A stretch of 64,000 nt of DNA from an uncultured Bacteroidales bacterium (GTDB lineage: Bacteria > Bacteroidota > Bacteroidia > Bacteroidales > P3): assembly GCA_947168665.1 (NCBI GenBank), contig CAMVMX010000012.1:49020-113019 (forward strand), in the 5' to 3' direction. The position numbers and the translations under genes are program-made. Positions 8,878 to 19,075 of the stretch are shown here, in pieces. The notes beneath the pieces were generated by a model. That model was given only the letters and a program-made list of their open reading frames with translations. It made no database searches and was not told where the DNA came from. How positions within the stretch are numbered: position 1 is the stretch's first letter; every line of letters begins with the position of its first letter.

Positions 8878-11800
8878 ATGAAACGCTATATCATATTAAG
8901 AAATAGGTTTTTGAGTTTATTACTGCTCGTATGTGCAGTATACTCAAAAACATTAGCACAAGCCCCTGTTTCGCTTCGCGTGATGCCATTGGGGGACAAT
9001 CAGTGCATTACTCATACCCTTGATGGAACAGAAATCATTCCTGGAAGTTTTACTGTCCGGTCCTGCAAAGGTAACACCGTTATGTACGAAGCTGTTGGTA
9101 CTGGTTTTACCGATTACAGTTGGTCAATTGTTGGTGGAACTGGAAACCCTTTGGCTGGAGGCAGTCAATGCTCAGTAACCTGGGGAGTAGGGGATGTTGG
9201 CGCAATTGAGGTAACAGCGTCGACTTCTGAAGGAGTCTCTGTCAGCGCAAGGCTTGAGATAGTGCTTGAGGACAAACCGCTGAGCCGTTCGGTGTCTACT
9301 CCGGCGTATGTAACAAACCCTTTAGTTCCCGGGGAAAAAGATTTGTATGTGTGTCTGGGAGACAGCATAACAATGATAGATGCAAGCCAGACATCAACAA
9401 CTCCTATAGTGGACTATTACTGGCAGTCGCCGTGGGGGGTGTCGACGGGACGAGAGTATTCCTTCCGGGCGATGTCCGTAGGAGATAATCATGTACTTGT
9501 GCACAGGGTGACCAATGAATGTGGCTGTTATGATGAAGAGACAATAATAATCCATGTCTCGCCGTCGTGCCCACTGAAGATGAATTGTTACGGAACAGTA
9601 TGTGCCAATTCATCAGTAAGCTATCAAGTTGGTGAGCCACCATGTAGCCAGTACAGCTGGGACATAGATGGAGGGACACTCTTGCATGGTCAAGGGATGC
9701 AGACGATAGAAGTATTGTGGGGGGCGCCACAAAGCGGCTATGGGACAATTACACTGGATGCGAGCGGGTGCGATTGTCAATGCAGGGAAATAAAATCTGT
9801 CAAAATCCCTGTTATATCTGATGCCGCCGTCATAGAGGGTCCTGATGTCATCTGCAAAGACGAGGTTGTGAAATATTCACTGCCCCTCTGGGGTGGTACG
9901 GCTTACAGCTGGTCGGTGTCGTCACCCACTGCTAATATCATATTAGGGGACTCAACGAATGAAATGCTCTTAAGAGTGCCGCAAGCTGGGACCTATACGC
10001 TGACGGCCCATTACCGTTGCGATATTCTGAATTGCGGGCCGTATCAGGTAACGAAGACAATTATGGTGAAAGACAATTTGGAGATAGTTACACCACAGTC
10101 TTCTATTGTATGTTTGGGTCAGCAAGTGGAGTTTGGGACCAATGCAACAACAGGTAGTTCATGGACAATAAAATATAATGGAACAGAATGTTACCATTCC
10201 GATGTGCCTGCAGTCAATCTTAACTACACGTTCACGGTCAGTGGCTTTTATACTGTAGAAGCTGTCAATGGAGAATTCTGTAACCGAGCTGAGCGCATCA
10301 TAGAAGTGCCGCCAGTGCCGCCGGCGCCGCTGAATGTGCGGGGACCTCATGAGGTGTGTCCGGGCAGCTCGGAGTATTATATGGCAGATGCCACGTCGGA
10401 TGATTATATTATTTTGTGGGAGTGGGACAACGGGCAGCCCGATTTGGCGCAGGCCGTGGGTGAGCGGGTGATGGTGACTTTCGGCCCTGATGCGGCCGAC
10501 ATCAGTGTCTATCAGGTGGACCGCCGGACGGGCTGCCGGTCGGCGGCTGTGGTGTGGCATACCTATCTGTTTGTTTTCGACCCCTGGCCCTACTCGTCTC
10601 CAGTCAAGGTGTGCGAGGGGCAGTCGTTTGACCTGAACCTCTTGCCGGACCACCCCGATGTGCCGGTGCTTTATGAGTGGAAGACCCCTGAGCCTCTGGC
10701 CTATACCCTTACGGTGGTGGGTGACCATCTGCAGCGTAATGTGCAGGTGATGACCAACTACTTGGGCCACATGATGCAGGTGCCGCTATATCTGACGCGC
10801 AAGGCCTGTGGCGTAGACCGGACTGATGTTGTGACGGTGATAATAGGAATGATTGACCCGCCGGTAATACAGAATGAGGTGTTCTGCAGTAATACGCTGT
10901 GCCATCTGAATGTGGAGTCTGTCGAAGATCTCGCCAACGTCGACAGGGAGCAGACCTACTGGGAGGTGAGCGGCGTGGGAGTGGTGCGTGGCCTGCCAGG
11001 ACATGTGGTGTTCCCTCATGCGGGGACTTACAATGTGGTGTTGCATTATGTGTCGAAATATGGATGCGAAGCAACATCCACACACACATTTACGGTGAAC
11101 GAGTTCCCTGCCCTTGATTTGGTGGAGAGTGGGGGACAGTTGTGCGTGACAGGAGGTGAAGGGATGGATCTCACCTACTTGTGGACACCAGGATACGAGG
11201 CGCAGCCTTGTATTCCCACCCCTGCAGTGTCAGCCAGGTGTACCGTGTGCGCGCAGAACGGCTGCTGCACTACCATGACCTACATGCCACCCCTGCCGCC
11301 ATGTGTGGTGGAGTCGGGGATGGTCAGTGTGGTTCACAAATGCTATAACATAGTGGAGGTGCAGCTGGCGGCGGGAGTGACGTTGCCCGCCACACTCACA
11401 TTCTTGTGCGATGGTGCGCCAGTCGGGAGCAAGGTCACACTGAAGAGTATGGTCAGCCGACTGCTGGTGCCAGCGCGGTGTGTGGACGGCATAAAGGTGC
11501 AGTGGGGGCCTGACAACGCCTGCCACTGCGAGACGGTGGGGATGGAGCCGATAAACAGCGACTGCTGGCTCAATTTCGAAATTAGTGGAGATTGCAGCGG
11601 CAATATAGTCATTCAGAACCAGTCGGAGTGTGCGGTCGCCCCTGAAATGCAGGTAGAGGTGGCGTATCTGGGCGGCCAGACCCTCTACGGTGGGGAACTT
11701 GTGGATGCGGTCGTGGTCCCGGCCTTTGTGGGAACGACTGTGGAGCAGATGTTTGCGATAAGGGTTAGTATAGGCACTGACCACGATTGCTATATCGACT

Positions 11801-14046
11801 ACATCCGCGCTTTCGGCCCGCAGGTGCTTATAAGCAATCTGCCGCAGAGCATGCAACTGTGTGTGAGTACCCCTGCGGTGTTAAGTGCCACTTTGAACGG
11901 TTGCGTCAAAACGGTGCAGTGGGGATTTGGTGACCTATCGTACAACTTCGGCAACAATATTTACCATACTTTCAGCAGTGGGTCACACCATGTGGCACTC
12001 TATGTGGAGGGGTGCAATGGGTGTGTGCAGTCGGGGGAAATAAATGTGGATGTTGCAGTGAACGATATAGGTCGCGACATTCTCGATAACTACACGGAGA
12101 TGATTTGCTTCGGGACTCCCAAACCTGTCGAATATTATTCTAGTTCTGGTGCCTTTCCTTCCCCGGAGTATCTTTATTACTGGACTCCGCAGGTGACGCT
12201 ATATGATGTGAATAGTCTAATCAAAAAAAAGTTTGATGTGTATGAGGGTGGGGACTACCGAGTGCTGGAGGTGAACCCGACCACCGGGTGCAAGGGTCAG
12301 GCAACGAAAAATGTGAACTACCCCAACGAGGTGCTGGCAAGCATCAGGTGCAAGAGTGCCTATTGCGAAGGCGAGGAGGCACTGGCCATAGGCTACGCCG
12401 GCGAGCAGTACCAATATCGGTGGAGCCTGACAGACGGCACCGGGAACTTGCTGGAGTCATCGACCGATGCCAACTATCGCTTCAGAGTTCCGCAAGGAGA
12501 GAGCTTCACCCTTGAACTGGAAGTGACGGACAATCAAGGCTGCACCAACCGCGACACCAAAACCATTGCCATCAACTCCCTCCCCTCGGCGCCAGTGATT
12601 GCTTTCGGCGCCAATGCGTGCATCACTGAGGGGGCGGTGGAGTTGTCCGTTCCGCCGCTGTATCGGTGTGCAGTGTGGAGCAATGGTCTCAGTGGTTACA
12701 GCACCCAGTACTATACTGATGGCCCGGCCAGCGCCTATTATGTAGATGCTGAGGGGTGCCGCTCGCCCCAAGGGGGCATCATCATTCCGCAGGCTCCGGA
12801 CTTTGGGGGGTTGCTTACGGGCTGCTACCCGATGTGTGAACATGCTACCGCGAATACTTCCGTGTATACACTGGGGTGTGCGGCTGGGTCGGCGTGGTCG
12901 TGGCGCCGTGGAAACTGGGTCATGCAGTCAGGTACGGTGCCGCCGCCGCCCGGAGCCATTGGGCTGAACATCTCTGGCGCGGGAGTCTACCGACTGTGGG
13001 TGGATTATGGGCAGGGGTGTACAGCTGTGTCGCCCGTGTTGGATATAATCCCGATAGACTGTACGTCAACAAACACCGGCCTGGTCCCCGCAAACCGCAC
13101 GTTGAATTGTGTGGTTCAGAAAGTGTCGTGCAGAAGACAGGGTTGCGGTGTGGAGTATACGCTTGATGTGATGTTGAGCAACATGTTGCCGAGTGCCATT
13201 ACGGTGGGATCAATAGTCGGCACGGTGCCGCTTGTGTCGACCACGCCAATGATTCCGTTCACCGTTGCAGCCAGCGGCTCCCGGGCGTTGCAAGTGGTGT
13301 TTCAATATGATTTCACCACACCTTCGGCAGTGCGGTTCAATATAAGGGATAACACCGGAGTTGTGGTGGGATTCTTTACGGCAGACCTAAGGCAGAGCAT
13401 GGAGTGTCTCAGTCCGGACAACTGCAGTGATCCGGTGAACCTTGTGTGCAGTTTGAACATGGGGCAGAGTGTGGCAGGAAGGGTGGCCTACTACGACATT
13501 GTGTGTACAACGCCGGGACTCCTAAATCAAATAATAAAAGTGTGGTGTGACGGCCCTGGAGAGATGGTGTCAGAAATCAGTGGCAACCCATACGTGGGTC
13601 TGTTCATGATAGACTATGCCCGCCTGACACAGATGGTGGCAGCCGGAGAGTCGTTCTGTTTCAATGTTCTGGTATGCAAAGAGGGCACTTCGCCCTGCGT
13701 CAAGGAGGTGTGTAAGGAGGCTAATGAGCTGTACGAGCAGTGCGCACAACTGCCGCAAGGAGGGGAACACTCGAAGAGCGCGGGAGGAAAGGCAAGAGGA
13801 GGGGTCCGCTATGCGTTGCACCCCAATCCGACCACAGGGGTTGTAAGGGTGGTGGATGCCGCCTCAGGATTGAAGGCCGAGGAGTTGGAGGCGGTGACAG
13901 TGCTGAACATGAAGGGTCAGGTGCTGGTGCGCTCGGGCGGAAGCGGAGAACTGGATTTGTCGGCCCTGCCGCAAGGTAGCTATCTGGTGACGGTAGTGGG
14001 ACAAAAGGGAGAGGTGGAGCACCTGAAGCTGATCAAATTGCAGTAG
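8878..14046 (+). CDS. Very large T9SS type A exported PKD-like repeat protein
   Basis: 1722 residues. Signal peptide about 1-28 (ends KTLAQ). Most of the protein is a series of roughly 85-100-residue beta modules of PKD/Ig-like type, each with a pattern like C...Y.W.V.GG...V.WG and paired cysteines (for example YSWDIDGGTLLHGQG and EVLWGAPQSGYG). The last 80 residues, starting YALHPNPTTGVVRV and ending in a lysine-rich strand, are a type A T9SS C-terminal domain, so the protein should cross the outer membrane and be anchored or released. A ligand or enzymatic role cannot be read. The first 1.4 kb is AT-richer than the rest, which is G-rich. The smaller T9SS gene follows after 51 bases. Confidence 0.85.
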   Translation: MKRYIILRNRFLSLLLLVCAVYSKTLAQAPVSLRVMPLGDNQCITHTLDGTEIIPGSFTVRSCKGNTVMYEAVGTGFTDYSWSIVGGTGNPLAGGSQCSVTWGVGDVGAIEVTASTSEGVSVSARLEIVLEDKPLSRSVSTPAYVTNPLVPGEKDLYVCLGDSITMIDASQTSTTPIVDYYWQSPWGVSTGREYSFRAMSVGDNHVLVHRVTNECGCYDEETIIIHVSPSCPLKMNCYGTVCANSSVSYQVGEPPCSQYSWDIDGGTLLHGQGMQTIEVLWGAPQSGYGTITLDASGCDCQCREIKSVKIPVISDAAVIEGPDVICKDEVVKYSLPLWGGTAYSWSVSSPTANIILGDSTNEMLLRVPQAGTYTLTAHYRCDILNCGPYQVTKTIMVKDNLEIVTPQSSIVCLGQQVEFGTNATTGSSWTIKYNGTECYHSDVPAVNLNYTFTVSGFYTVEAVNGEFCNRAERIIEVPPVPPAPLNVRGPHEVCPGSSEYYMADATSDDYIILWEWDNGQPDLAQAVGERVMVTFGPDAADISVYQVDRRTGCRSAAVVWHTYLFVFDPWPYSSPVKVCEGQSFDLNLLPDHPDVPVLYEWKTPEPLAYTLTVVGDHLQRNVQVMTNYLGHMMQVPLYLTRKACGVDRTDVVTVIIGMIDPPVIQNEVFCSNTLCHLNVESVEDLANVDREQTYWEVSGVGVVRGLPGHVVFPHAGTYNVVLHYVSKYGCEATSTHTFTVNEFPALDLVESGGQLCVTGGEGMDLTYLWTPGYEAQPCIPTPAVSARCTVCAQNGCCTTMTYMPPLPPCVVESGMVSVVHKCYNIVEVQLAAGVTLPATLTFLCDGAPVGSKVTLKSMVSRLLVPARCVDGIKVQWGPDNACHCETVGMEPINSDCWLNFEISGDCSGNIVIQNQSECAVAPEMQVEVAYLGGQTLYGGELVDAVVVPAFVGTTVEQMFAIRVSIGTDHDCYIDYIRAFGPQVLISNLPQSMQLCVSTPAVLSATLNGCVKTVQWGFGDLSYNFGNNIYHTFSSGSHHVALYVEGCNGCVQSGEINVDVAVNDIGRDILDNYTEMICFGTPKPVEYYSSSGAFPSPEYLYYWTPQVTLYDVNSLIKKKFDVYEGGDYRVLEVNPTTGCKGQATKNVNYPNEVLASIRCKSAYCEGEEALAIGYAGEQYQYRWSLTDGTGNLLESSTDANYRFRVPQGESFTLELEVTDNQGCTNRDTKTIAINSLPSAPVIAFGANACITEGAVELSVPPLYRCAVWSNGLSGYSTQYYTDGPASAYYVDAEGCRSPQGGIIIPQAPDFGGLLTGCYPMCEHATANTSVYTLGCAAGSAWSWRRGNWVMQSGTVPPPPGAIGLNISGAGVYRLWVDYGQGCTAVSPVLDIIPIDCTSTNTGLVPANRTLNCVVQKVSCRRQGCGVEYTLDVMLSNMLPSAITVGSIVGTVPLVSTTPMIPFTVAASGSRALQVVFQYDFTTPSAVRFNIRDNTGVVVGFFTADLRQSMECLSPDNCSDPVNLVCSLNMGQSVAGRVAYYDIVCTTPGLLNQIIKVWCDGPGEMVSEISGNPYVGLFMIDYARLTQMVAAGESFCFNVLVCKEGTSPCVKEVCKEANELYEQCAQLPQGGEHSKSAGGKARGGVRYALHPNPTTGVVRVVDAASGLKAEELEAVTVLNMKGQVLVRSGGSGELDLSALPQGSYLVTVVGQKGEVEHLKLIKLQ

Positions 14047-14097
14047 AGGTGCAGCAGATTTACATTATTCATTTAATTATTAGAAGGAGATATTGAT

Positions 14098-16725
14098 ATG
14101 AAAAATAGGGCAGCCAAATCGGCTATAGATATTGTCATGTTATTGTTGTGTATGTTGAATGCCCAGGCGGTGGCCCAGCAGACCGATTTTGAGCAACGGC
14201 AGACCGATGTGGAGTTCAGGTGGCTCTCGACGGTGAGCGGCAATGATGATAGGCTGGGGTGTGGTACGAATTTTGTTGTGGACGAGGAAGGTAACACATA
14301 CTATGGAGTAACTTTTATGAGAGGTGCGCTTTGGGAAGACTACACCTCTGTATACCCAGAATTTGATAGGGATCCGAGAGTACAGACATCATTTGCCAGC
14401 GGGATAGTGGTTGTGAAAATCGACACGCTGGGCAACCGAGTGTGGGCCAAACATTATGCTTCTAATTTGGCAGAACACAGCAAGCCTCCGTACTTAAAAA
14501 TACGGGATATGCAATTAAGGAATGGTCTGTTGTATTTTAGTATGGAAATATCAGGACAAAACGAGCAACATCTTTATGCTGACCCATTTATATACATGTT
14601 TGACACTACGTATAACTGGCCTTCGCCAGGCAGCAGACTATTGCCTGACAGCCTAAGGTGTTTCCCGTTTACTGAAAGAACGGGTGCTACTGAGGGCATT
14701 TTATTTACTATGGATTTAGAAGGGAATGTAATTGACAAGCGCTGCCTAACTCGGGTAGAAAAAGGTTATGAAAGACATTATAGCCGCCGTCGGGATACCA
14801 TTACCGGAAGTTATGTTTGGGATACTGTTCTAAGCCCATATAGACAAAACGCCTTTTTATCTCCGACATATATTAGAGATTACCATAATAGGAGTCACCT
14901 TTTCGTGAGGAATCTGGCTACTAATCAATATTTAGTAGTAGATGAAGACACTGTCTATGTTGGAGATCAGCCGTGGTGGAGGAATGGTTGGCAAGATTCG
15001 GTGTGTGATGTATACCACTTAGTACTTGATTCAAATTACAATATAATTAGTTGGAAGCCGATGGTGTGCGATATTGACAGGCAGTGTATTACTAATTATC
15101 CTGGCATGAATAGAAATCCAGGTTATTATCCGACTCTTGCCCGAGTCAGTATTGAAGGGTTGGCGGTTGACGAGGAGGACAACGTCTACGTGACAGCCAA
15201 TTTCAATTCGTTCACTTATGACGTTTGGAAGTATTCGAGGACAGGTTATAGTACTTATTCTGACAGTACAGGTACTCAATCGTTACCTTGGCCGGATCCA
15301 CCCAATATAGAGTATCCATTTCGGATGATGCTTGATTCGACACACTATATACTGGTGGAGAGTCTGTATGCAGCGGAACAAGTGCGAGCATTGTTAAAAT
15401 TTGACACTGCGGGGAATCTTTTGTGGGTGCGGCAGCGGTATATGGAAAGCACAGACACAGTACCTTTCCCGTGGGACTTTGAATACTATTTGGCACCGTT
15501 GTTAGACTCTCAATATGTGTACTGTAAGCAACATTTTGCGCAAGGTTGGGAGGGGATAGGAAAGTACCACCCAGCAATGATTTATAACGAGGATACGCTT
15601 GTTCCTGTTTCGTATTTTTTTGACGAAGACCATCAGATTAGGCTCGAAACGGTACCAGTTGACCCACCAGACACGGCTTTCTACCAGAACTATGATATAC
15701 GACCAACTTACCGCATGTTTTCGCGATTTGTTTATTATGTTGTATATGATAAGAGGACAGGAGATTACGTGAAAGTGATTTTTCCGGGTAAGGGATGGAT
15801 GGAATCAGAACCGCATAACTATTACCTTCCCCAATATTCGGAACCTTTGGCAACCACGCCATTGCGGGACGGCAAGATATGGTCTAAGCAGACGCCAATA
15901 GTACAAGCACCATTACTAATAGACCGCCCTCATACCCCTCAACGCCGCATTGAGGTTACAGACTTGGAAGACAACAGTACGGTCGCTATAGACTCAACCA
16001 TTTACTCTTGGTGTCCGAGCCTGTATTTGTCTGACAGAGGGCAGGTTGTGGCTTCGTCCTATGGTCTATGTTACAGCTGCCCACCGCGGCCGATAAATTA
16101 TCCGTCTGTGGCTGGGGACACTCCAATATATGTCAGTTATTACATGCCGGAGTATGACCGGAGGAGGGTGCCTCCCTGTCCTGGGGTGGACAGTGTGGAG
16201 GCGGTCAGCGCGATAGGGAGCGCCACGTTGAGGTGGCGCGGAGGCGAAGGGCAGCAGGTGTGGCAGGTGGCGCAGATGGCGGCGGACAGCACGGGAGCCG
16301 AGCCCGACAGCACGGCATGGGAGCGCGCACTGCTGACAGAGACGCAGGAGCAGTCCATCACGGTGGCGCTGGACACGTGTGTGTGGCTACGGGTGCGGGG
16401 CATGTGCGGCACGGGGCATTACGGCCCGTGGAGTGAGGCGGTGGAGGTGTGCCCGAAGGTGGGCATTGGCGCGGAGGTGATGGCTGGAGGTGTGGTGCTG
16501 GCCCCCAATCCGACTAACGGGCTGGTGGCGGTGACCGATGCATTGTCCGGCATGCCGATGAACGGGGTGAGGGAGGTGGAGGTGATGTCGGCCATGGGCA
16601 CTACGGTGTTGAGCCAGCGCAACAGCGCATACTTTGACACACGAGCACTGGCCGCCGGCACCTATTACGTGAAGGCCGTGACACTGCGCGGCACTTATCT
16701 TTTGAAACTGGTGGTGGAGCATTAG
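14098..16725 (+). CDS. T9SS type A exported protein with beta-propeller-like N-terminal region
   Basis: 875 residues, preceded by a strong ribosome binding site (GAAGGAGAT at 14083-14091). Signal peptide about 1-27 (ends AVAQQ). The long central part contains phrases such as VVKIDTLGNRVWAKHYAS and LKFDTAGNLLWVRQRY, typical of SBBP-type beta-propeller blades. A fibronectin-III-like module follows at about 690-790 (begins CPGVDSVEAVS, contains WLRVRGMCGTGHYGPWSEAV), then a type A C-terminal domain at about 798-875 (VVLAPNPTNGLV). It probably works at the cell surface next to the preceding 1722-residue protein. The central 2 kb is AT-rich, while the last 0.5 kb coding for Fn3 and CTD is markedly G-rich, as if a different body had been joined to a resident tail. 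Confidence 0.85.
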   Translation: MKNRAAKSAIDIVMLLLCMLNAQAVAQQTDFEQRQTDVEFRWLSTVSGNDDRLGCGTNFVVDEEGNTYYGVTFMRGALWEDYTSVYPEFDRDPRVQTSFASGIVVVKIDTLGNRVWAKHYASNLAEHSKPPYLKIRDMQLRNGLLYFSMEISGQNEQHLYADPFIYMFDTTYNWPSPGSRLLPDSLRCFPFTERTGATEGILFTMDLEGNVIDKRCLTRVEKGYERHYSRRRDTITGSYVWDTVLSPYRQNAFLSPTYIRDYHNRSHLFVRNLATNQYLVVDEDTVYVGDQPWWRNGWQDSVCDVYHLVLDSNYNIISWKPMVCDIDRQCITNYPGMNRNPGYYPTLARVSIEGLAVDEEDNVYVTANFNSFTYDVWKYSRTGYSTYSDSTGTQSLPWPDPPNIEYPFRMMLDSTHYILVESLYAAEQVRALLKFDTAGNLLWVRQRYMESTDTVPFPWDFEYYLAPLLDSQYVYCKQHFAQGWEGIGKYHPAMIYNEDTLVPVSYFFDEDHQIRLETVPVDPPDTAFYQNYDIRPTYRMFSRFVYYVVYDKRTGDYVKVIFPGKGWMESEPHNYYLPQYSEPLATTPLRDGKIWSKQTPIVQAPLLIDRPHTPQRRIEVTDLEDNSTVAIDSTIYSWCPSLYLSDRGQVVASSYGLCYSCPPRPINYPSVAGDTPIYVSYYMPEYDRRRVPPCPGVDSVEAVSAIGSATLRWRGGEGQQVWQVAQMAADSTGAEPDSTAWERALLTETQEQSITVALDTCVWLRVRGMCGTGHYGPWSEAVEVCPKVGIGAEVMAGGVVLAPNPTNGLVAVTDALSGMPMNGVREVEVMSAMGTTVLSQRNSAYFDTRALAAGTYYVKAVTLRGTYLLKLVVEH

Positions 16726-16749
16726 CGCTCGGAAGCACCAAGGCTATAT

Positions 16750-16791
16750 CAGCGGGGGACGGTTTGCGCTGGGCGCGACTGTTCCCCGCTG
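16750..16791. repeat. 11-bp inverted repeat after the T9SS gene
   Basis: CAGCGGGGGAC (16750-16760) pairs with GTTCCCCGCTG (16781-16791) with one mismatch around a 20-base loop. It may weaken transcription into the next gene, but there is no T run. Confidence 0.35.
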
Positions 16792-16829
16792 GTGCAATAA
16801 ATGAGGCGCGACGGCGTTATTATGGCTGT

Positions 16830-17270
16830 ATGTTAGAGCAGTTGGGCCTGTTGGGCCTTTTTATCGGTTGTATGTTGGCGGCCACGGTGGTGCCGTTCTC
16901 GTCGGAGGCTTTGCTGGCGGGGGCGCTGGCGATGGGTTATGACAAGTGGGTGGTGGCGGCAGTGGCCACGGCAGGCAACACGGCTGGGGGGATGATAAGC
17001 TTTTTGCTGGGGTGGTTGTGCAAGTGGGAGTGGATTGAGCGGTATTTGAGGGTGAAGCGCGAGAAGTTGATGGCTGTGCATGAGAGGGTGGGCAGATACG
17101 GTGTGTGGGCGGCACTGCTCACATGGCTGCCGATAGTGGGGGACTTGATAGCTATTGCCATGGGGCTGCTCAGGACGAATCCCTGGGGCACGGTGGTGCT
17201 GATGGCTTTAGGCAAATTGACGCGCTATCTGATAGCGACGGGCCTGTTGGGATTGACGGGCTGGTTTTAG
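16830..17270 (+). CDS. YqaA-like membrane protein (DedA/VTT family)
   Basis: 146 residues, close to the usual YqaA length. Hydrophobic segments near 5-30, 40-62, 85-105 and 115-140. Family landmarks: PFSSEALLAG in the first re-entrant region, GNTAGGMISFLLG in the second, and WLPIVGDLIAIAMGLLR, which resembles the E. coli YqaA segment. VTT-fold proteins move or scramble lipids in the inner membrane; the substrate here is unknown. The frame is open upstream to a TTG at 16764, but ATG 16830 gives the family N-terminus. Its 3' end overlaps the convergent GH3 gene by 4 bases. Confidence 0.8.
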   Translation: MLEQLGLLGLFIGCMLAATVVPFSSEALLAGALAMGYDKWVVAAVATAGNTAGGMISFLLGWLCKWEWIERYLRVKREKLMAVHERVGRYGVWAALLTWLPIVGDLIAIAMGLLRTNPWGTVVLMALGKLTRYLIATGLLGLTGWF

Positions 17271-18415
17271 TAGAGTTGGTATTTTTTCTTCAGGGAGCGG
17301 ATGCGCTCGGCTGAGGCATGGATGTCGTCGGCCGAGAGGAGTCCGTTTTTTACAAACTGGAATATGGTCTGCACGGCATGGGGGACAACGTCGGGGTCGT
17401 AGCCGCCGCCGTTGTTGGAGAGGCAGAGGAGGTCGCATCCGGCTTGGATGGCCATGCGGAGGGTCTCTTCGAACCCGTAGTGCCGGGTGATGGCTCCCAT
17501 GGCGAGGTCGTCGGTGACGACGACACCGTCGAAACCGAGTTGGGCACGCAGGATTTCTTTTACGATGGAGGGGGAGAGGGAGGCAGGGAGGTCGTTGCCA
17601 AGGTTGCGGTTGATGACGTGTGCCACCATCACCATGTCGACGATGTCTTTGTCGATGAGTGTGCGGTAGGGCAGGAGTTCTTCTTCCTGCCAAGTTTTGG
17701 TCACGTCGACAAGGCCGGCATGGGTGTCGCCGGAGGCACTGCCGTGGCCGGGGAAGTGTTTGAGGCAGCCGATGATGTGTTTTTTGTGCAGTTGGTCGAG
17801 CCAGAGGGTGGCGAAGTGGGTGACGGCGACGGGGTCGGCCGAGAAGCTGCGCTCCAGTTTGCCAATGACGGGGCAGGAGGGGTTGACATTGACATCGACG
17901 CAGGGGGCGAAGTTGAGGTTGACGCCGGCGGCACTGAGTTCGTCGGCAATGATGGCGGCATAGCGGGCGACACTGTCGTTGCCGCCTTGAGCGGTGGCTT
18001 GTGCGCTCTTGGTGGCGGGGAAGCCGTCGCGGGCACGCATGCGGGCTACGTTGCCGCCTTCTTGGTCGATGCCGATGAGGAGGTGGCCACCGGCGTATTT
18101 CTGTAGGTCGGAGCAGAGGTTGCGGAGCTGGCTGGGCGACTGGATGTTGCGATGGCGGGTGCCGGTGGGGGCATCGTATTCGAAGAGGATGACGCCGCCG
18201 ATGTGGTATTGCTGTATGTCGCGGATGATGTGGCTCGTTTCGTTGAGGGTGGTGCCGCGGAAGCCGACAAGGAGCATCTCGCCGATGTCGCGCAGAAGCT
18301 GCTCGTCGGTCGGGGTGTTTGTGGGCTGGATGGGTTGTGAGACGGGGGTATTGCCCTGGCCACAGGCGGTGGCCGTCAGGGCGATGAATAGGAGGGTGAG
18401 CAAAGGGTGTTTCAT
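17267..18415 (-). CDS. NagZ-like GH3 beta-N-acetylhexosaminidase, lipoprotein
   Basis: 382 residues. The N-terminus ends in ALTATACGQ, a lipoprotein signal with Cys18, so the enzyme is probably membrane-anchored in the periplasm. The single catalytic GH3 barrel shows GIDQEGGNVARM, the loop KHFPGHGSASGDTHAGL with the His that NagZ enzymes use with an Asp as acid/base, and VVVTDDLAMGAI with the nucleophile Asp. There is no C-terminal GH3 domain, as in NagZ. The likely reaction is removal of N-acetylglucosamine from muropeptides or related glycans. It lies directly downstream of recR on the same strand. Confidence 0.85.
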   Translation of the reverse strand: MKHPLLTLLFIALTATACGQGNTPVSQPIQPTNTPTDEQLLRDIGEMLLVGFRGTTLNETSHIIRDIQQYHIGGVILFEYDAPTGTRHRNIQSPSQLRNLCSDLQKYAGGHLLIGIDQEGGNVARMRARDGFPATKSAQATAQGGNDSVARYAAIIADELSAAGVNLNFAPCVDVNVNPSCPVIGKLERSFSADPVAVTHFATLWLDQLHKKHIIGCLKHFPGHGSASGDTHAGLVDVTKTWQEEELLPYRTLIDKDIVDMVMVAHVINRNLGNDLPASLSPSIVKEILRAQLGFDGVVVTDDLAMGAITRHYGFEETLRMAIQAGCDLLCLSNNGGGYDPDVVPHAVQTIFQFVKNGLLSADDIHASAERIRSLKKKYQLY

Positions 18416-18444
18416 GTTTGGCAGGAATTTTTTTCTGAATGTTG

Positions 18445-19056
18445 TTATGCAAAGGGGATGCGGTTGATGATGCTGCGGCCGAGGGTGATTTCGTCGGCAT
18501 ATTCGAGGTTGTCGCCGATGGCGATGCCACGGGCAATGGTGGTGATGCGGACTCCGAGGGGCAGCAGTTGTTTGTTGAGGTAGAAGGAGGTGGTGTCGCC
18601 CTCCATAGTGGTGGGGAGGGCGAGGATGACTTCGTCGACAGGGGAGGGGATGCCTTGCTGCACGCGCTGGATGAGGGAGTCAATGTTGAGGTCGCGAATG
18701 CCGATGCCGTCAATGGGGGAAATTACCCCCCCGAGGACGTGGTAAAGGCCTTGGTACTGCTGTGTGTTCTCAATAGCCATAACATCTTGCACGTTTTCCA
18801 CCACGCAGACGATGCTTTGGTTGCGCTTGGGGCTGGAGCAGATGGGGCAGGTGTCGGTGTCGCTGAGGCAGTGGCAAATGTGGCAGTAGTGGATGTCGGT
18901 GGTGAGGCGGTGGATGGAGTCGGCCAGATGGAGGGTCTCGTCAGCGGGCTGTTTGAGCAGGTGGAGGGCGAAACGCAGGGCCGAGCGTTTGCCTACACCG
19001 GGCAGGGTGGAGAGGTGTTCGACGGCGTTGGCCAGGGTGTTGGAGGGCAGTTCCAT
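18445..19056 (-). CDS. recR: Recombination mediator RecR
   Basis: 203 residues. RecR acts with RecO (and RecF) to load RecA onto SSB-covered single-stranded DNA. Visible: the helix-hairpin-helix segment STLPGVGKRSALRFALHLL, the four-cysteine zinc site CHICHCLSDTDTCPIC, and the Toprim core with VCVVENVQDVMAIE. The frame extends further upstream, but ATG 19056 matches the family N-terminus and lies 22 bases after a -7 box (19079-19087); earlier starts would fall upstream of the promoter. It is divergent from pyrK, with overlapping promoter regions. Confidence 0.95.
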   Translation of the reverse strand: MELPSNTLANAVEHLSTLPGVGKRSALRFALHLLKQPADETLHLADSIHRLTTDIHYCHICHCLSDTDTCPICSSPKRNQSIVCVVENVQDVMAIENTQQYQGLYHVLGGVISPIDGIGIRDLNIDSLIQRVQQGIPSPVDEVILALPTTMEGDTTSFYLNKQLLPLGVRITTIARGIAIGDNLEYADEITLGRSIINRIPFA

Positions 19057-19075
19057 TGGGTTTTCTTTGTTTGAA

